47,751 nt of DNA from a virus (IMGVR_UViG_3300024518_002333:1-47751), one strand, 5' to 3'. Positions 26,240-35,409 are shown, numbered from the stretch's first letter. Notes: generated by a model from the sequence alone, not told the origin. Numbers and translations are program-made.

Positions 26240-27610
26240 TTAGCCGAAGAGTACGCCGCCCTTTTCTTCGCGGAGCACTTTCAGACCGTAGAGGATGTCC
26301 ATGGTCACGAGCATGGCTTGTCCACGCCCTTCGTAACTCATGGTGATCCGCACGGTCATGCCGTCGTAATTCACCGTCACCGACTTAGCGCCAGTTTCGG
26401 GAGGTACAGCGGGCAGAGGACGAGAAGCCATCATGATGGCATCCGGTTCGAGGGCCAGGTTGTAGGAACCCATGGGCCAGAACGCAACCGCTGCCGCATC
26501 GGCAATGGCTTTGTCCAGCGGGCGATCCAACCAAACGTCGGAACCGTCAACGTCAACAACGGTGTAGGTCCCGATGGTGGCGTCAGTGTGTTCGATGTTC
26601 AGGATATCGCCAACGTAAGCTGTCGCGTCAAGCGCAATAGCTTTCGTGTGACCAGTGACTTGAGCACCGTCGATAGCCGTCAGGGACGCAGACGTCACAG
26701 CCGTGTCGTCAGCAACGAACTCGTAGAGGCCAGGAGCGATGGTCACGTCATTGGTAGCGATAGCGGTCACCCGATAAGGCTTGCCGCCGATGTTGGCCAT
26801 TTCACCCACAGCAAGCTGCGTGCCGTCATCGACAGCAACAACAGTCGTGCCTTTGGCGTAACCTGCCGCGAGGTTAATCGCGGTGGTGTTGTCGGGCAAA
26901 CGCAAGCGCTGTCCGGCACCGTTGGACGTTTTCAGCCAATCGAAACCGAGTTTACGACCAAGGCTGGCGTTACGAATGGCAGTGCCATCGTCACCAATCT
27001 TTTCCGCAGACGTGAAGTCCTCAATATCCAAGAGGATACTGCGGGTTTCAGTGTCAATGAAACACGGTGCCGGTCCCCAATCCTGATCGGTCTGCAAAGC
27101 AGCTTCCAGGGTGAGAATTTCGGTCCGTGCATTCTCGGGAGTCAAGCCGCCGAGCTTACCACCGTTGCGGGAGATAAAGAAAGGTGCCATTCCGAGGATG
27201 GTACGGTTAATACCTTTCACCAAGGCCAGAGCCGCAGGTTCGAGGTACTCCGAGGTGATGTCCGCGAAGGTTTTGGTCTTGCTCCAATCCGTCACACGGA
27301 AAGAAACGTGGGCGAGTTGGTTCAGGACCAGCGGAATGGTGGTTCCGGTGAGTTTCTGAATCTCAACGTCATCGTACTCACCTTTGCGGCGAGACTTGAA
27401 GTCTCCACGCAGACGAGCATTGATGGTTTCGCCGAATTGCTGCATCTGCGGCTCGAAGTCGCGATTCACAGCATACTGGGCGAGCATGTTCTCGTCAATA
27501 ATTTCGAGAACTTCGCGAGCCCAGAGGGTTACATCCCATGCGCTCAGATCGTTTTCGGGGTCAACCCCCAACGGAGTACGTACTCCGCGCTTTGCAATAG
27601 TGGTATTCAC
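26240..27610 (-). CDS. Major capsid protein (P22 coat-like fold)
   Basis: The most likely start is a GTG at 27610 (MNTTIAKRGVRTPLG), with TTGGAG upstream, directly after the scaffold stop; this gives 456 residues. Segments FGETINARLRGDF, VEIQKLTGTTIPLVL and VSFRVTDWSKT follow the pattern of P22-type coat proteins. An inserted beta domain (about 270-345, with GTTVVAVDDGTQLAVGEMAN) is also usual in that family. It forms the shell with the scaffold encoded just upstream. A long antisense reading frame here is a codon-bias shadow. Confidence 0.88.
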   Translation of the reverse strand: MNTTIAKRGVRTPLGVDPENDLSAWDVTLWAREVLEIIDENMLAQYAVNRDFEPQMQQFGETINARLRGDFKSRRKGEYDDVEIQKLTGTTIPLVLNQLAHVSFRVTDWSKTKTFADITSEYLEPAALALVKGINRTILGMAPFFISRNGGKLGGLTPENARTEILTLEAALQTDQDWGPAPCFIDTETRSILLDIEDFTSAEKIGDDGTAIRNASLGRKLGFDWLKTSNGAGQRLRLPDNTTAINLAAGYAKGTTVVAVDDGTQLAVGEMANIGGKPYRVTAIATNDVTIAPGLYEFVADDTAVTSASLTAIDGAQVTGHTKAIALDATAYVGDILNIEHTDATIGTYTVVDVDGSDVWLDRPLDKAIADAAAVAFWPMGSYNLALEPDAIMMASRPLPAVPPETGAKSVTVNYDGMTVRITMSYEGRGQAMLVTMDILYGLKVLREEKGGVLFG

Positions 27611-27611
27611 T

Positions 27612-28394
27612 TTATGCTCCAATTGTTCTGGTTTTGCCCGCTTTACGGGCTTCTCTGTAGGCTTCCTGCGACGTGACATCAATAGAGCCACCTCCTTCAG
27701 GAGCGCCTGGCGTTTGTGTACCGACCCCGCCTTTTTGTGTTGACGCGAAGAGGGAGCCAAACTGGGCGGTGTCCTCCTTCATCTTCGCAATCGCTTCGGC
27801 TGGAGTAACTTCCAACGTCTGCAATTTACCTTCCTTATCCTTGCTGGCGAACGACACTACTGCCTCAAACTGGCCGGTTTGCTCACCGTCGTCGTTCGTG
27901 ATCGGCCGCATGGAAGTCTGCGGACGAAGGATTTGCGTGATCAGATCGGGGTTAGCCGCTTTCACACTGGGGTCAGTAGACGCACGCGTCAACTGGTTTG
28001 AAATTGTGGACTCTTCAAAGCGCGACTTCCAAGCATCGCGTTCACCTGTGAGTGCTTCTTGAGCAGTTTTAGCCTCACCCGCCACGCGCTCAGTCTCTTC
28101 GCGCTCCTGCTGCACTTTGGTCTGCCATTGTGTTTTGAGGGTTTTGATTTGCGTCTGATGAGCTTCGCGCTCGTCGTCGGACATGCCCTCGGTCTTCATC
28201 GCTTCGAGCTGAGCAGTGGTGTCCTTCATCTGCTTTTTGAACTTAGTCTCGTTCTTGCGGCGATCTTCAGCCAGCATTGTGTTGACTTGTTCTTGCGTAA
28301 AAGACGCGCCTTCACCTTCGCCATCACCCTCGCCCAAAAGGACGCGAAGATTGCGAAAGCGGACAAGGCCGTGGTTGTCAAAATAAGTTTTCAT
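27612..28394 (-). CDS. Capsid scaffolding protein, 260 aa
   Basis: The gene lies directly before the capsid gene, separated by one base. The product is highly charged and helical (FKKQMKDTTAQLEAMK and QQEREETERVAGEAK), the usual coiled-coil look of scaffolds. A C-terminal EAYREARKAGKTRTIG may bind coat. Two tandem ATGs occur; the second (28394) is better spaced from GGAG. Confidence 0.85.
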   Translation of the reverse strand: MKTYFDNHGLVRFRNLRVLLGEGDGEGEGASFTQEQVNTMLAEDRRKNETKFKKQMKDTTAQLEAMKTEGMSDDEREAHQTQIKTLKTQWQTKVQQEREETERVAGEAKTAQEALTGERDAWKSRFEESTISNQLTRASTDPSVKAANPDLITQILRPQTSMRPITNDDGEQTGQFEAVVSFASKDKEGKLQTLEVTPAEAIAKMKEDTAQFGSLFASTQKGGVGTQTPGAPEGGGSIDVTSQEAYREARKAGKTRTIGA

Positions 28395-28406
28395 CATGTT
28401 CTCCAG

Positions 28407-28865
28407 TTAGGATGTGCGGTGTATTGTTAACTTGCTACTACCCACATCCAAATAGGGCAGTAACATAGTGTAGACGGTGCGCGGTAAACCTACCCATTCG
28501 TGCATCAGTAACATGCTTGGGTCTTTAGTGTCGCGGACGGAAGAATAACCGCTCGCGATAATATTGTTGTCGTCAAAATCAGTGTCCGAAAAGTCGTCAA
28601 GCATGTTCAAGGCCAATTGCGCGCACGCCTGTAAGACGATCTTAGGCGTCTCAGTTTGATCCCCACGGGGGAAAGCGTGTTCTTGCTCTTCGTCGACTTT
28701 TGCGTTGTAGTACGAAAGGCTGTCGATCTTCAATGTCGCTTGAGTTAAGGCTTTCTCGCGAGTACCGTCGTCACTGTCGTCCCACGCATCAGTGTCGAGG
28801 ATCGTTGCGTAGTACGAGTTAGCTTCGTCGGCAGTTATGTAAGCTGTTAAACCAAGATCAACCAT
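28407..28865 (-). CDS. Head-tail adaptor-like protein, 152 aa
   Basis: It overlaps the portal gene by eight bases and precedes the scaffold. The N-terminus (YITADEANSYYATILDTDAW followed by acidic residues and TREKALTQATLKIDS) matches the helical pattern of phage head-tail connector proteins that dock under the portal. The assignment rests on that pattern and on position. Confidence 0.72.
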   Translation of the reverse strand: MVDLGLTAYITADEANSYYATILDTDAWDDSDDGTREKALTQATLKIDSLSYYNAKVDEEQEHAFPRGDQTETPKIVLQACAQLALNMLDDFSDTDFDDNNIIASGYSSVRDTKDPSMLLMHEWVGLPRTVYTMLLPYLDVGSSKLTIHRTS

Positions 28866-30516
28866 CGTTCATACCCAAGTTAGTTGGTTTTGCGCGCTGT
28901 TCTTTGTCGGCGTCCGTTTCAGCTTGGCCACTGTTACTGCCCGCGGATTGTGCGGCGGCAATGACGGCCATCTTCTCAGCGTGTTCTTTCTTAGCTTCAC
29001 CGGCATACTTGACGTCGAGCGCAAGAGCGTCCATCGTAAGTTCAGAAGGAATCGCACCTTCAGTGACTAGCATTTCTAGCGTGGTTGGTGTCGCAAACAT
29101 TTCAGCCTTTTCAAGCTCTGCCGCGATTTTCTGCATGGCTTCTTCAGTCGCGTGAGGAAGCAGATCACCAACAGCCGCGAGCGTTAGGCTACGTTTAGCC
29201 GTGATTGACGGAACGCTGTCGCGGCTAGTGAGTTTCTTGTCTGCCGCTTTAAGACGTTCTTCCTGTGAACGCAGATCAAACGCGTCGGGGTATTCAATGA
29301 GTACAGAAGACGCACTATCCATGTACATCAACCACATTTTAAGAATCTGCGTTTCTGCGCGTTGTAGTTGCAGGAACAGATTATAGATACCGCCGATAAG
29401 AGTTTCGCGATCAATCTGTTTACTGTCGGCTGACGTTTTGACTTCGCGAACGTTGAGCGAATCCACGTCCAGTGCTTTGTCGATATCACTCTTGAGCAGT
29501 TCTTGTCTGTCAGCGGAGGCCGTCAAGTGTGCGGTCGGAGGTGTGACCCAACCTGGCCGATCCAAGTCTTTGCCGTACTCGCGGCCCTGGAATGTTCCAG
29601 CGTCGACGTCAGTATTGACTTTCTTGCTGTGCGATGTTACAGCCGATTCAACACTCCCAGTGTCTTCTGCTGTTTGGGCGGCAATGATAGCGTTGTGTTG
29701 TATCTGCGCTTTTACGGCTTGGTCAACTTGTTCCGTGTAGAGAGGGAAGTTCGATTTGATCAGGAAGGTGTAGTCGCTGCTGGCGAGGTTGTTCAACGCT
29801 TTCTGCATTTCGAGAACGCGTTCAACCTGACTTTCAAAATCAATCAGGTAGAACGGGATCATTGGAACGTCCCAAACGCGTTCTTCGCCGTTTTCAAAGT
29901 CTTTGTCGTACGTCGTAACGGTTACTTTTCCGTTGACGCGTGTGAACCTGCGAAACTTCTTTTCCGTACCTGTGACGAAACCGTCTGTGATAACATCTTC
30001 ACTGATTTGAAGAAGAAGGTCGTTGAACAAACCATCGGAACCGTACACCCAGTTAACAATCGTTTCTGTGGGGTAGACTTGGATGTAAGGATCGTTGGCA
30101 GAAGCTTCTGCTTTTACGTCCGAAGGTGCCTCGTCGCGGTTGACGAAAAGACCAACGCGGCCCATAAGGGCAACTTCGTAAACAACGCTGTCTGACATCA
30201 GGCCCGTCATGCTGCTTCCAAAAGCGTCGACGCCTTTGTTTTCACCGTCCAAAGCCACCATAACATTGTTTAGGTCAACTTTGCGGCGAATACCCACCAT
30301 GCGCCCACGAATTGAATCGCACAATTTTTTCAGCGCAATACGCGGCTGCGCGTCATTAGGCGTAATCTGTTTGCGGTAATTAAAAGCGTCTGTGCTCTCA
30401 CGTAAAGAATACCTACGTAGATAAGCAACAACGTAGTCATTTGTTCGAGACACGACGGCGCGCAAATCCCAATAGAGATCCTTGTCGTAAGTTGGATGAT
30501 ACGGTACCTTTGCCAT
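28858..30516 (-). CDS. Portal protein
   Basis: The 552-residue protein precedes the adaptor, scaffold and capsid genes, the normal portal position. Its layout is typical: helical N-terminus, a central beta region (VMVALDGENKGVDAFGSSMTG, PYIQVYPTETIVNWVYGSDG), and a long C-terminal helical region (TLIGGIYNLFLQLQRAETQI). It forms the DNA channel for packaging. It resembles the DUF4055/SPP1-type portals. A dispersed palindrome is read as DLNNVMVALD. The start codon follows a GTTTATAG motif with little room for a leader. Confidence 0.8.
   Translation of the reverse strand: MAKVPYHPTYDKDLYWDLRAVVSRTNDYVVAYLRRYSLRESTDAFNYRKQITPNDAQPRIALKKLCDSIRGRMVGIRRKVDLNNVMVALDGENKGVDAFGSSMTGLMSDSVVYEVALMGRVGLFVNRDEAPSDVKAEASANDPYIQVYPTETIVNWVYGSDGLFNDLLLQISEDVITDGFVTGTEKKFRRFTRVNGKVTVTTYDKDFENGEERVWDVPMIPFYLIDFESQVERVLEMQKALNNLASSDYTFLIKSNFPLYTEQVDQAVKAQIQHNAIIAAQTAEDTGSVESAVTSHSKKVNTDVDAGTFQGREYGKDLDRPGWVTPPTAHLTASADRQELLKSDIDKALDVDSLNVREVKTSADSKQIDRETLIGGIYNLFLQLQRAETQILKMWLMYMDSASSVLIEYPDAFDLRSQEERLKAADKKLTSRDSVPSITAKRSLTLAAVGDLLPHATEEAMQKIAAELEKAEMFATPTTLEMLVTEGAIPSELTMDALALDVKYAGEAKKEHAEKMAVIAAAQSAGSNSGQAETDADKEQRAKPTNLGMNDG
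30257..30275. repeat. Dispersed palindrome site 17
   Basis: ACCATAACATTGTTTAGGT is a full consensus match in the portal gene, read as Leu-Asn-Asn-Val-Met-Val. Confidence 0.9.
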
Positions 30517-30533
30517 TATACTAACCTATAAAC
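30517..30533 (-). promoter_or_regulatory. GTTTATAG motif, copy D (divergent)
   Basis: GTTTATAGGTTAGTATA on the minus strand ends at the portal ATG. It shares GTTTATAG and the trailing TATA with copies A to C, but has extra bases between them. Confidence 0.35.
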
Positions 30534-30582
30534 GGATTTTAATAAATACTCTTGAAATTCTTTTTGGAAAATTGATAACATT

Positions 30583-31458
30583 TTAAGAAACGGAGCAAAA
30601 CGCTTTTCGGAAAACGCCGTCGAGTTTCTTTCTGAAACAGACGGATACGTGCGACGTGGCGTTAGGCGGCGGAGTGCGACGCGCTTTACGTAGCCACAAC
30701 CCTTCTGGTTTACTTATTTGTGCGTCCGGACTAAAAGACAACCATTTAAAACTGGTCTCTTTTACTGGGACGCCGCATTTCTTTAAATCCGCACAAACCC
30801 AAATAAGCGGGTAGTTGGAAAGCGTACTTGTTGTCCCGCCACCTACGTCACCGTGACTACCCAGGAACCATTTTTCTGTGACTTGCGAACACGGCGTAAA
30901 AAGCGTGGGCGTGAAACTTTTGCGTGTTTCGTGAATCGAGACAGCATGCATTGCTTTTTCAACAAGCGGCGAGAGGGACGTGTTGTGAAAACCGTGGAAG
31001 AAAGCGCCTACTCCTGGTACACCTAAACGCCCCACCGTGTCGAAACAATAAAGTCTTTTAATTTGAAAGGGCGTTTTGCTCAGAACGAAGCCGCGCGAAA
31101 AGTGAGGTGTCCGCGTCTTGTACGCCGAGAACGCTTCTTTCTCCGAAGCGGGGCTCGCGCTCAGCCCCGAGTAATCTAGTAACCCGCACAGACTCCTTGC
31201 GGCATAAGCGCCGCGACTAAAACCTATTACGTAAATCTCAGCGTCCGGCTCGTAATTTCTAGCAAGCCAAGCGTAAGCCTCTTTGATGTCACGCTGCAAG
31301 CCCCAACCTAAAACACCGCCAAATACACCAGAGACGCCTTTAAGGTACTTAACCTTATTCCCGCCACAGGACAAAGCCCGTTTAAGTCGGACAATATTGG
31401 TGGGGGTCACGCTGTCTTGCGCTTGCCACGTTCCATCAAAGAGGATAAACAACTTCAT
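30583..31458 (-). CDS. DUF2235 (Tle1-like) alpha/beta hydrolase
   Basis: The 291-residue protein has the full DUF2235 pattern: LFILFDGTW at the start, the nucleophile elbow GFSRGAYAAR (Ser81), CFDTVGRLGVP (about 138-148), HAVSIHETRKSFTPTLF and HGDVGGG (His202, Asp204). Known family members include type VI secretion phospholipases that attack bacterial membranes. It has no signal peptide. It lies between exported-protein genes and the portal, so it is made late. A role in lysis, membrane damage or entry is an inference. The start has GGAG upstream. Confidence 0.85.
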   Translation of the reverse strand: MKLFILFDGTWQAQDSVTPTNIVRLKRALSCGGNKVKYLKGVSGVFGGVLGWGLQRDIKEAYAWLARNYEPDAEIYVIGFSRGAYAARSLCGLLDYSGLSASPASEKEAFSAYKTRTPHFSRGFVLSKTPFQIKRLYCFDTVGRLGVPGVGAFFHGFHNTSLSPLVEKAMHAVSIHETRKSFTPTLFTPCSQVTEKWFLGSHGDVGGGTTSTLSNYPLIWVCADLKKCGVPVKETSFKWLSFSPDAQISKPEGLWLRKARRTPPPNATSHVSVCFRKKLDGVFRKAFCSVS

Positions 31459-31461
31459 CGG

Positions 31462-32061
31462 TTACTCCGTCACCAAGTTGCCGCCGGTGCGTTCCAATTT
31501 AATTGTTCCGTCAGGAGACTTTTCATAGAGCCAGACAGCCGGTGTCTTGTCGACGACTAGAACGGCGCCGTTCTTATCGACAGCGAACCGCGTCCCGTCA
31601 GCAGGAGGCGGGGTGTCTGGTAACTTAGTAGGCGCAGGGTCTTTAGTTTTAATAAGTTCGTCGTAAACAACCCACGACGCAGCAATACCGCCGACTGACC
31701 ACAGGGTCTTACCAACCCAAGTTAATCCATCTTTCTCTGCGTCTGACTCACTTTCTTCGACGAGAGCAATAGCGTCAGGGTCAACGGTTTCAATACTGCC
31801 ATCCGCGGACTCACAGAACATGACTCCTTCTGCGGCTGCGATTTCAAGCGCGTCGTACTTTAACAACGCGTAATACTCTGAACGGGCTGCAAGGCCAATG
31901 TCGTGGAATACCTCATCCATTCCTCCGGAGAGCTGGATAGTCCACGCTAAGCCGCACTCGTAGCCAGCTTCGCTAGCGTACGCATACGGTTCGATATTTG
32001 AAAGCTCTGCGGACGCGTGCGCGGCGACAACGAAAGCTAGGATGATCATTACTTTTTTCAT
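31462..32061 (-). CDS. Exported or membrane protein with signal peptide, 199 aa
   Basis: The start is the ATG at 32061, two bases after the lipoprotein stop. MKKVMIILAFVVAAHASA is a clear signal peptide. A second hydrophobic stretch (about 128-145, TLWSVGGIAASWVVYDEL) may be a membrane anchor, followed by a Pro-rich linker (PAPTKLPDTPPPAD) and a short C-terminal beta domain. No family is recognised. Its neighbours suggest an envelope-directed function in lysis or superinfection exclusion. Confidence 0.72.
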   Translation of the reverse strand: MKKVMIILAFVVAAHASAELSNIEPYAYASEAGYECGLAWTIQLSGGMDEVFHDIGLAARSEYYALLKYDALEIAAAEGVMFCESADGSIETVDPDAIALVEESESDAEKDGLTWVGKTLWSVGGIAASWVVYDELIKTKDPAPTKLPDTPPPADGTRFAVDKNGAVLVVDKTPAVWLYEKSPDGTIKLERTGGNLVTE

Positions 32062-32062
32062 G

Positions 32063-32464
32063 TTAGAAGGCCCAGTCTGGGTGATGGTTGTTGACGTCTT
32101 GTTTATTGTTATAGGCCATAACAACGTGTTTGACCTCGTGGCGCAGGGTGCCGTCAGTAAAACCCTCCGCCACGTATATTATTTTTGAACTGTGGTTATA
32201 GTAACCGTGGACGAGACCAGTCTTTCCTTTGAAATAAGGCTTACCGTTACTTTCGCCTACGGCGGGCATAACGATAAACCCATTAAGGTAACTGGTCACA
32301 GGTGGTCTCGACATCTCACAGTTGCACCTCCGAGCAAGATCATTTGTCACTTCAGTGAACACGTTCTCAAGACGCATAATGTCGATGTCATAGCGGTGAG
32401 GCTTACTCCCAGATGAGCAAGCCACCAACCATAACAATGTTATGGTCAGTGCAAGCCCCTTCAC
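32063..32464 (-). CDS. Lipoprotein with zinc-metallopeptidase HExxH motif
   Basis: The start is a GTG at 32464 in a GTGA overlap with the upstream stop. Residues 1-19 form a lipoprotein signal with the lipobox LVAC (Cys16). Near the C-terminus RHEVKHVVMAY (His109, Glu110, His113) is a zincin HExxH motif; HHPDW near the end could supply a third ligand. The mature protein is only about 118 residues. It may act on envelope proteins or peptidoglycan; no family can be named. Site 18 forms part of the signal peptide (TITLLW). Confidence 0.72.
   Translation of the reverse strand: MKGLALTITLLWLVACSSGSKPHRYDIDIMRLENVFTEVTNDLARRCNCEMSRPPVTSYLNGFIVMPAVGESNGKPYFKGKTGLVHGYYNHSSKIIYVAEGFTDGTLRHEVKHVVMAYNNKQDVNNHHPDWAF
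32428..32446. repeat. Dispersed palindrome site 18
   Basis: ACCATAACAATGTTATGGT is a full consensus match encoding Thr-Ile-Thr-Leu-Leu-Trp of the lipoprotein signal peptide. Confidence 0.9.
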
Positions 32465-32892
32465 AACAGCACCGACAGGTCGATGTCGTAGTCTACTCCA
32501 CCGGCGCCCGTGCAGTCGATGTCGACGCTTAGCGTGTCGTAGTGTCCCCAGGGGTCCTGTAAAAGGATTGTTTCGCCCACAAAACCTGTCGCGCCCTCGG
32601 AAGGAAGATCGGGCGACTGTAGCGCGGTAATCTCGTGCGTGGTCAAGAGAACTTGGGCGGCGCCCTCGGGCGTGTTCACCGAGCCAAAGACTCGAACGAT
32701 TGCGCCGACCAAATCACTGTTGTCTTTGAGCGTGATGATTGTTTGATAACCTACGTTATCCCGATGAGGGTTACAACTGAACACGACACGCGTGTCCGAG
32801 ATTCCTTCTTCGCTATGGTAAAAAGAATCTTTCGTTCTTAGTCTCCGGACGTCCCTTGTTAGGGGGATTGTTCTACTTACGGCTGTTGCCAT
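32461..32892 (-). CDS. Hypothetical structural protein, 143 aa
   Basis: The product is beta-rich and acidic at the C-terminus (DIDCTGAGGVDYDIDLSVLL). It follows two fibre-like genes and precedes the lipoprotein gene with a four-base overlap. A head-decoration or fibre-accessory role is possible; no domain is recognised. Confidence 0.65.
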   Translation of the reverse strand: MATAVSRTIPLTRDVRRLRTKDSFYHSEEGISDTRVVFSCNPHRDNVGYQTIITLKDNSDLVGAIVRVFGSVNTPEGAAQVLLTTHEITALQSPDLPSEGATGFVGETILLQDPWGHYDTLSVDIDCTGAGGVDYDIDLSVLL

Positions 32893-32923
32893 TGTCTTAT
32901 CTCCATGTGTTTGTTAAAAAAAA

Positions 32924-33685
32924 TTATGCTACCCACCACTCTGACTCTATGGACCAACCAATCGAACCTTCTGACTGCTTACCAAACGGGCCAGCCGCAT
33001 AGATGTCGGCTATCACTGAGGCACCAAAATGTTGCCCGAAGTATTCGGACAGTAGCAGTCCGGAGGAGGCTTTAGCGGTCGTCTGTTGGCTACCGCTTCC
33101 ATTCCGCCCCCAGTAGGTTGGTGCTGCCATGTTGTACGACCCGTGGTTGGAGTACCCAGCCTTTGGCATCAGGACACCATTGATCCAGTTCTCCCACTGG
33201 TAGCCAGTCCCGTTGCAGGCCCAGATGATGTTCGTCCAAGCATCGGGAACCAGAGGGGCCTGACCAGAAGAACCTGCGAAGTTTCTTGCTGTCGTTTCGG
33301 AACCCTCGAAGTAGAGGCGAGAGCCTGCTGAGTCAACCTGAATGAGGGCCTGTAGGACACGAGAAGATCCCGCGTTGTTGGCGTTGAACCAAGTCTGTTG
33401 GGATGCCACGTAGGACGGGCAGTTCATCCAGATTGAGAAGAGCATCTTGCCATCCGTCACATTCGCCAAGGCCGGAGTCGTAAGGTACTGCGTCGCCGTC
33501 AGGTCAATCCACCGATCCGTAAGACCAACGACAGGCATACCTCCAAAAGCAGTGGCGTCACCCATTAGGGCATAACTACTTATCGGTGGCGGCGGGATAA
33601 TGCCAGGAACATAGAGCCCATAAGGATGCAACGTCTTCTCAGGAAACGTCTCAGGTGTTAAAATAATTTCGTTTGGGAAGGTCAT
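32924..33685 (-). CDS. Fibre or decoration protein with ConA-like lectin fold, 253 aa
   Basis: The pattern KMLFSIWMNCPSY, RLYFEGSE, AWTNIIWACNGTGYQ, NWINGVLM and GLLLSEYFGQ resembles a concanavalin-like jelly roll such as LamG. The N-terminal region is Pro-rich (GIIPPPPISS). A TAATG overlap couples it to the preceding gene. It probably binds carbohydrate on the host or decorates the virion. Confidence 0.65.
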   Translation of the reverse strand: MTFPNEIILTPETFPEKTLHPYGLYVPGIIPPPPISSYALMGDATAFGGMPVVGLTDRWIDLTATQYLTTPALANVTDGKMLFSIWMNCPSYVASQQTWFNANNAGSSRVLQALIQVDSAGSRLYFEGSETTARNFAGSSGQAPLVPDAWTNIIWACNGTGYQWENWINGVLMPKAGYSNHGSYNMAAPTYWGRNGSGSQQTTAKASSGLLLSEYFGQHFGASVIADIYAAGPFGKQSEGSIGWSIESEWWVA

Positions 33686-34716
33686 TAGATGTCTTTGTAT
33701 AGGATGTCAAAGCCCGCTGAGATTGCTGTGGCGTTTTCACTAACATCAGCTTCAACCCACACGTCAAAAGTCGGACCTAGTTTAACGGGTACTGAGAATT
33801 GGTGATCGAAAGCTGAAGTTCCTTGACCTTGGAGTGAGCGTGATTGTCTCACATAGCTAAAGCCGTTAAAGTTACCAACACGTAAACGAATGCCGGCCGT
33901 CGCTGATTTTTTCCTAGCCAAACTACCCCACCAACGTTGGATGTATCCTACCTTACCAACAGGATTTGTGGTGAGAGCCATGAGTGATTGGTTATTACCG
34001 TCCGTGACTTGCAAGGAAACCGTTGCGTCGATAGAAGCTGTCGCAGTCAGGACACCTGTGAGCTTAAGGATACCGATCGCGCCAAAAGTTCTAGCTTTAT
34101 AAAGTCTGTAATACTCTGCTACTGTTGGCACGTTAGTAATACCGTTAAGAACAACGTATTCTTTAATTTCATTGTGTGCCGCATCCTGTCCCTGCAGGAG
34201 GACCCAAGATGCTCCAGTACCCACCGCTCTAATCACGCGATAAGTAGAACCGCTAGTTGGCGTTAAAACCAATCCAGCATCAAGCTCAAAGAAAGCTGCG
34301 ACAGTTAAAGTCGTTGCCGTCACGTTAACAACAGAGGCAGCCAACAAATCACCGTCAACTAAAACAACGTCGTTGACCAAAATACCTGCTGCAACGAAGT
34401 CGGCTCCTAAGTCTGTCAGGGTGTTGAAGGTCGCCGTGTCAACAGTTCCTGTTGCTTCAATCGTCGCACCGTCTTGAGCATCCGTACTCTTAACATTGTG
34501 CATCTGTCCGACAGTTGGCGCAACGTAAGTGCCTCCACCGTCCCAAATCGTGACATAAGCACCTGCATCTATTGAGGGGTTCTCCCCAGACGTCTGAAGG
34601 GCGGAGTAACCTTTAACAGTACCTTCTGCTAAAGCTTGCCCAAAGGACACTCCTCCCCAAAGAGCTCCAGCTTGTGTTTGTGGCGCTGTGTGAATTGTCG
34701 GAATTAGTGTGTTCAT
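33685..34716 (-). CDS. Probable structural/fibre protein, 343 aa
   Basis: The sequence is beta-rich, with Thr/Val/Ala repeats (AASVVNVTATTLTVAAFFEL) and a C-terminal half resembling a jelly-roll coat or fibre domain (AGIRLRVGNFNGFSYVRQSR). It overlaps the downstream lectin-like gene by one base. The position among fibre genes supports a virion role. Confidence 0.65.
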   Translation of the reverse strand: MNTLIPTIHTAPQTQAGALWGGVSFGQALAEGTVKGYSALQTSGENPSIDAGAYVTIWDGGGTYVAPTVGQMHNVKSTDAQDGATIEATGTVDTATFNTLTDLGADFVAAGILVNDVVLVDGDLLAASVVNVTATTLTVAAFFELDAGLVLTPTSGSTYRVIRAVGTGASWVLLQGQDAAHNEIKEYVVLNGITNVPTVAEYYRLYKARTFGAIGILKLTGVLTATASIDATVSLQVTDGNNQSLMALTTNPVGKVGYIQRWWGSLARKKSATAGIRLRVGNFNGFSYVRQSRSLQGQGTSAFDHQFSVPVKLGPTFDVWVEADVSENATAISAGFDILYKDI

Positions 34717-34754
34717 TGTTTATCCTTCGTGTAAATATAGCTGTTCTGTGGTTC

Positions 34755-34829
34755 TCAGCATTGCGCAGCAGGCTGATAACGTAAGGCTCTAGCTTTTTCA
34801 AGTGATTGATCCTCTGTTGGCTGGCTCAT
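34755..34829 (-). CDS. Possible micro-protein, 24 aa
   Basis: An ATG in an ATGA overlap with the preceding stop has AAGGA nine bases upstream and opens a 24-codon frame beginning MSQPTEDQSLEKARAL. The strong ribosome-binding site argues for translation; the length is too short for a confident call. The frame ends before the next gene at 34716. Confidence 0.4.
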   Translation of the reverse strand: MSQPTEDQSLEKARALRYQPAAQC

Positions 34830-35398
34830 CGTTGTGTTTCCTTGTTATGGGGGCAATTTAGGTTGTTAAGCGCGTCAGGGCAAAAGTTCTTAGGGTCAAA
34901 CTCAAGACCTAAGATACCTTTATGCTTACCGTCAGGGGATGAAACTCTGATCTTCAGATACATCCCTTTACCGGCTATTGAATGGCGCGAAGATTTTTCT
35001 TCTGTGTAGAACTCGCGCTCGCCGGAAGCCCAGACCATTAAATCATGCTGCCTGAACTCTTCGGCCTCTTTATGTGTCCAGCCAGCTTCAAGGTCTGTCT
35101 TACCTATGTAATCTAAGCGGTCTATGTTGTAAGATTCTTCATACTCGTGATTCAACTCTTGCATTCGAAAGATAATTTTACCGTCTTCATGGAAAGCTAA
35201 TTTTAACCACGCAGCGCCAGGCCATGAGTGGATGAGTGCTGTTACTGTCCCGTTAAGATTTCGAACAGAGCTATCAGTAAACATCCTAACGTCATGGGCG
35301 GACTTACGAATATTTTTCCTTTGTAGAAAGTGTGAGATCACGAGGACCAAGACTAGGGCTAGAAACTCGGCAAGTATTTTTAAGAGTTGGGAGTCCAT
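34826..35398 (-). CDS. Membrane-anchored protein, 190 aa
   Basis: Residues 5-24 (LLKILAEFLALVLVLVISHF) form one transmembrane helix. The remaining part, with FHEDGKIIFRMQELNHEYEE, is soluble and looks like a PAS-type or small alpha/beta domain. It is encoded between fibre genes and a signal-peptide protein. A holin would be shorter and have little soluble mass, so lysis function is not supported beyond position. Confidence 0.68.
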   Translation of the reverse strand: MDSQLLKILAEFLALVLVLVISHFLQRKNIRKSAHDVRMFTDSSVRNLNGTVTALIHSWPGAAWLKLAFHEDGKIIFRMQELNHEYEESYNIDRLDYIGKTDLEAGWTHKEAEEFRQHDLMVWASGEREFYTEEKSSRHSIAGKGMYLKIRVSSPDGKHKGILGLEFDPKNFCPDALNNLNCPHNKETQR

Positions 35399-35409
35399 TA
35401 GTTATTTCT

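Noticed and set aside
26318-27676. Long plus-strand reading frame (452 codons) opposite the capsid gene
   Set aside because: It is fully antisense to the major capsid gene, has no ribosome-binding site and looks like low-complexity shadow sequence.
34826-35398. Holin call for the single-pass membrane protein
   Set aside because: The soluble domain is about 165 residues, too large for a typical holin, and no endolysin is adjacent.
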